Of a stretch of DNA of 5,931 nt, positions 5,127 through 5,931 are shown in pieces. Within the stretch, counting starts at the first letter, position 1. Every line of letters begins with the position of its first letter. The DNA comes from CAYUCJ01 sp049282265 (GTDB taxonomy: Bacteria > Desulfobacterota > DSM-4660 > Desulfatiglandales > Desulfatiglandaceae), in the NCBI GenBank assembly GCA_049282265.1, contig JBAPTR010000333.1, forward strand, positions 1 to 5,931, in the 5' to 3' direction. The position numbers and the translations under genes are program-made. The notes under the pieces are model-generated. The model was given only the letters and a program-made list of their open reading frames with translations. It was not told the DNA's origin and made no database searches.

Positions 5127-5931
5127 GTGAAAAAAGAGCAGCTTGAGAAAACATATTTAGAAAAAACCCGTACCTCTGCTAAACTCGCCGAATCGGCCAG
5201 GAAATATATGCCCGGAGGCGACACTCATGGCCATTTCTTCAACCCGCCCTATCACATAGTCATCGATCATGGTGAAGGATGCAATCTCCATGACGTTGAC
5301 GGCAACCGCTATGTGGACTGTGTTAACGCTTACTTCGTGCTGATGCACGGTCATTGCTTTCCGCCGGTGCTTGAAGCGTTGGAGGGGCAGGCCCGACGAG
5401 GCACGTCTTTTGGTATGCCTGTTAGGGAACAAATCGAGTTCGCGAAGCATCTGTGCGATCGTGTGCCGTCCCTGGACCTTGTCCGGTTCGTGGCTTCCGG
5501 GAGTGAAGCAACCAACATGACAATCCGAGCCGCCAGGGCCTTTACTGGGAAGCGCAAAATCATGAAGGTGGATGGTGGCTACCACGGAACTCACAATATC
5601 GGGGAAGTAAATGCCTTCGGTGCTCCGGGCAGGGAGAAGGGGCACCTCATGCCCGCCATTGGCACGGCCGGCAGCGAAATCAATGATGTGATCCTTTTTG
5701 AGTGGAATGACTTTGAAAATCTTGAGTTCACTATCAACCGCTACGGAGAAGAAGTCGCCGCACTCATAATTGAGCCTATGATTGTCGCAGGAGGAATGGT
5801 TCTTCCGGCCCCCGGTTTTCTCGAAAAAGTGCGGCAATTGACTGAGGAAAAAGGAATCCTTTTAATTTTTGACGAGGTTGTGACCCTGCCTTTCAGTTAC
5901 GGGGGTCTTCAGGAGCATTACGGTGTAATCC
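5127..5931 (+). CDS. Class III PLP aminotransferase, HemL-like (3' end outside window)
   Basis: An open frame from GTG at 5127 runs off the right edge (268 complete codons), so roughly 60% of a usual 430-450-residue enzyme is visible. It resembles glutamate-1-semialdehyde aminomutase and related fold-type I aminotransferases. KYMPGGDTHGHF (26-37) matches the N-terminal PGG motif. GEGCNLHDVDGNRYVDCVNAY (49-69) is the conserved small strand region. ASGSEATNMTIRAARAFTGK (123-142) binds the PLP phosphate. Tyr152-His153 in GGYHG would stack on the cofactor ring. IIEPM, then LIFDEV, gives Asp249, which contacts the pyridine nitrogen. The Schiff-base lysine, expected about 28 residues later, lies outside. 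In place of the usual MTGFR after FDEV it reads VTLPFSYGGLQEHYG, so I do not call it HemL. Substrate unknown; a neighbouring TetR gene hints at inducible catabolism. Confidence 0.88.
   Translation, partial: MKKEQLEKTYLEKTRTSAKLAESARKYMPGGDTHGHFFNPPYHIVIDHGEGCNLHDVDGNRYVDCVNAYFVLMHGHCFPPVLEALEGQARRGTSFGMPVREQIEFAKHLCDRVPSLDLVRFVASGSEATNMTIRAARAFTGKRKIMKVDGGYHGTHNIGEVNAFGAPGREKGHLMPAIGTAGSEINDVILFEWNDFENLEFTINRYGEEVAALIIEPMIVAGGMVLPAPGFLEKVRQLTEEKGILLIFDEVVTLPFSYGGLQEHYGVI

Noticed and set aside
5157..5837. Minus-strand frame of 226 residues across the aminotransferase
   Set aside because: The plus frame, open to the window end, has the complete set of PLP-enzyme motifs. The minus frame shows none.

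Overview
The window looks like two kinds of DNA joined near position 700-715. Bases 1 to about 700 carry the 3' end of a heme catalase gene. Its codons end almost always in G or C, and it closes with a long GC hairpin that has no T-tract, as is usual in high-GC Actinobacteria. From about 713 onward the DNA has moderate GC, frequent TTG/GTG starts with strong GGAGG-type ribosome sites, and gene types that fit a Desulfobacterota/deltaproteobacterial-like bacterium. That placement is an inference from gene content and base composition, not a search. The junction is either a horizontal acquisition or an assembly/cloning chimera.

Layout: catalase 3' end (+, 1-644) and its terminator hairpin (655-700); bile acid:sodium symporter-like membrane transporter (-, 850-1827) with its own promoter candidate; likely terminator (-, 1921-1965) of the next gene; FmdB-type zinc-ribbon protein with a long C-terminal extension (-, 2080-2568); AT-rich spacer with TCGAAA repeats; decayed ISAzo13-type transposase (-, 2828-3870) lacking its N-terminus and carrying one stop and one frameshift; hairpin (3925-3943); near-consensus sigma-70 promoter overlapped by an inverted-repeat operator (3975-4003); TetR-family regulator (+, 4087-4704); a 422-base gene-free stretch with a branched hairpin plus T-tracts (likely terminator), a second strong hairpin and a small palindrome; then the 5' part of a class III (HemL-like) PLP aminotransferase (+, 5127 to the window end).

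The clearest regulatory logic is at 3975-4003: the TetR protein probably represses its own promoter through a palindrome whose half-sites resemble AcrR/TtgR-type operators. The aminotransferase may be another target, but structured, terminator-like DNA separates the two genes, so co-transcription is doubtful. The transporter and the zinc-ribbon gene share a strand but are 252 bases apart with terminator and promoter candidates between them, so they are probably separate units. I see no CRISPR array, tRNA, rRNA or recognisable riboswitch, and no convincing new multi-gene system. The most useful leads are the compositional junction, the operator/promoter, the structured spacer before the aminotransferase, and the unassigned substrate of that enzyme.
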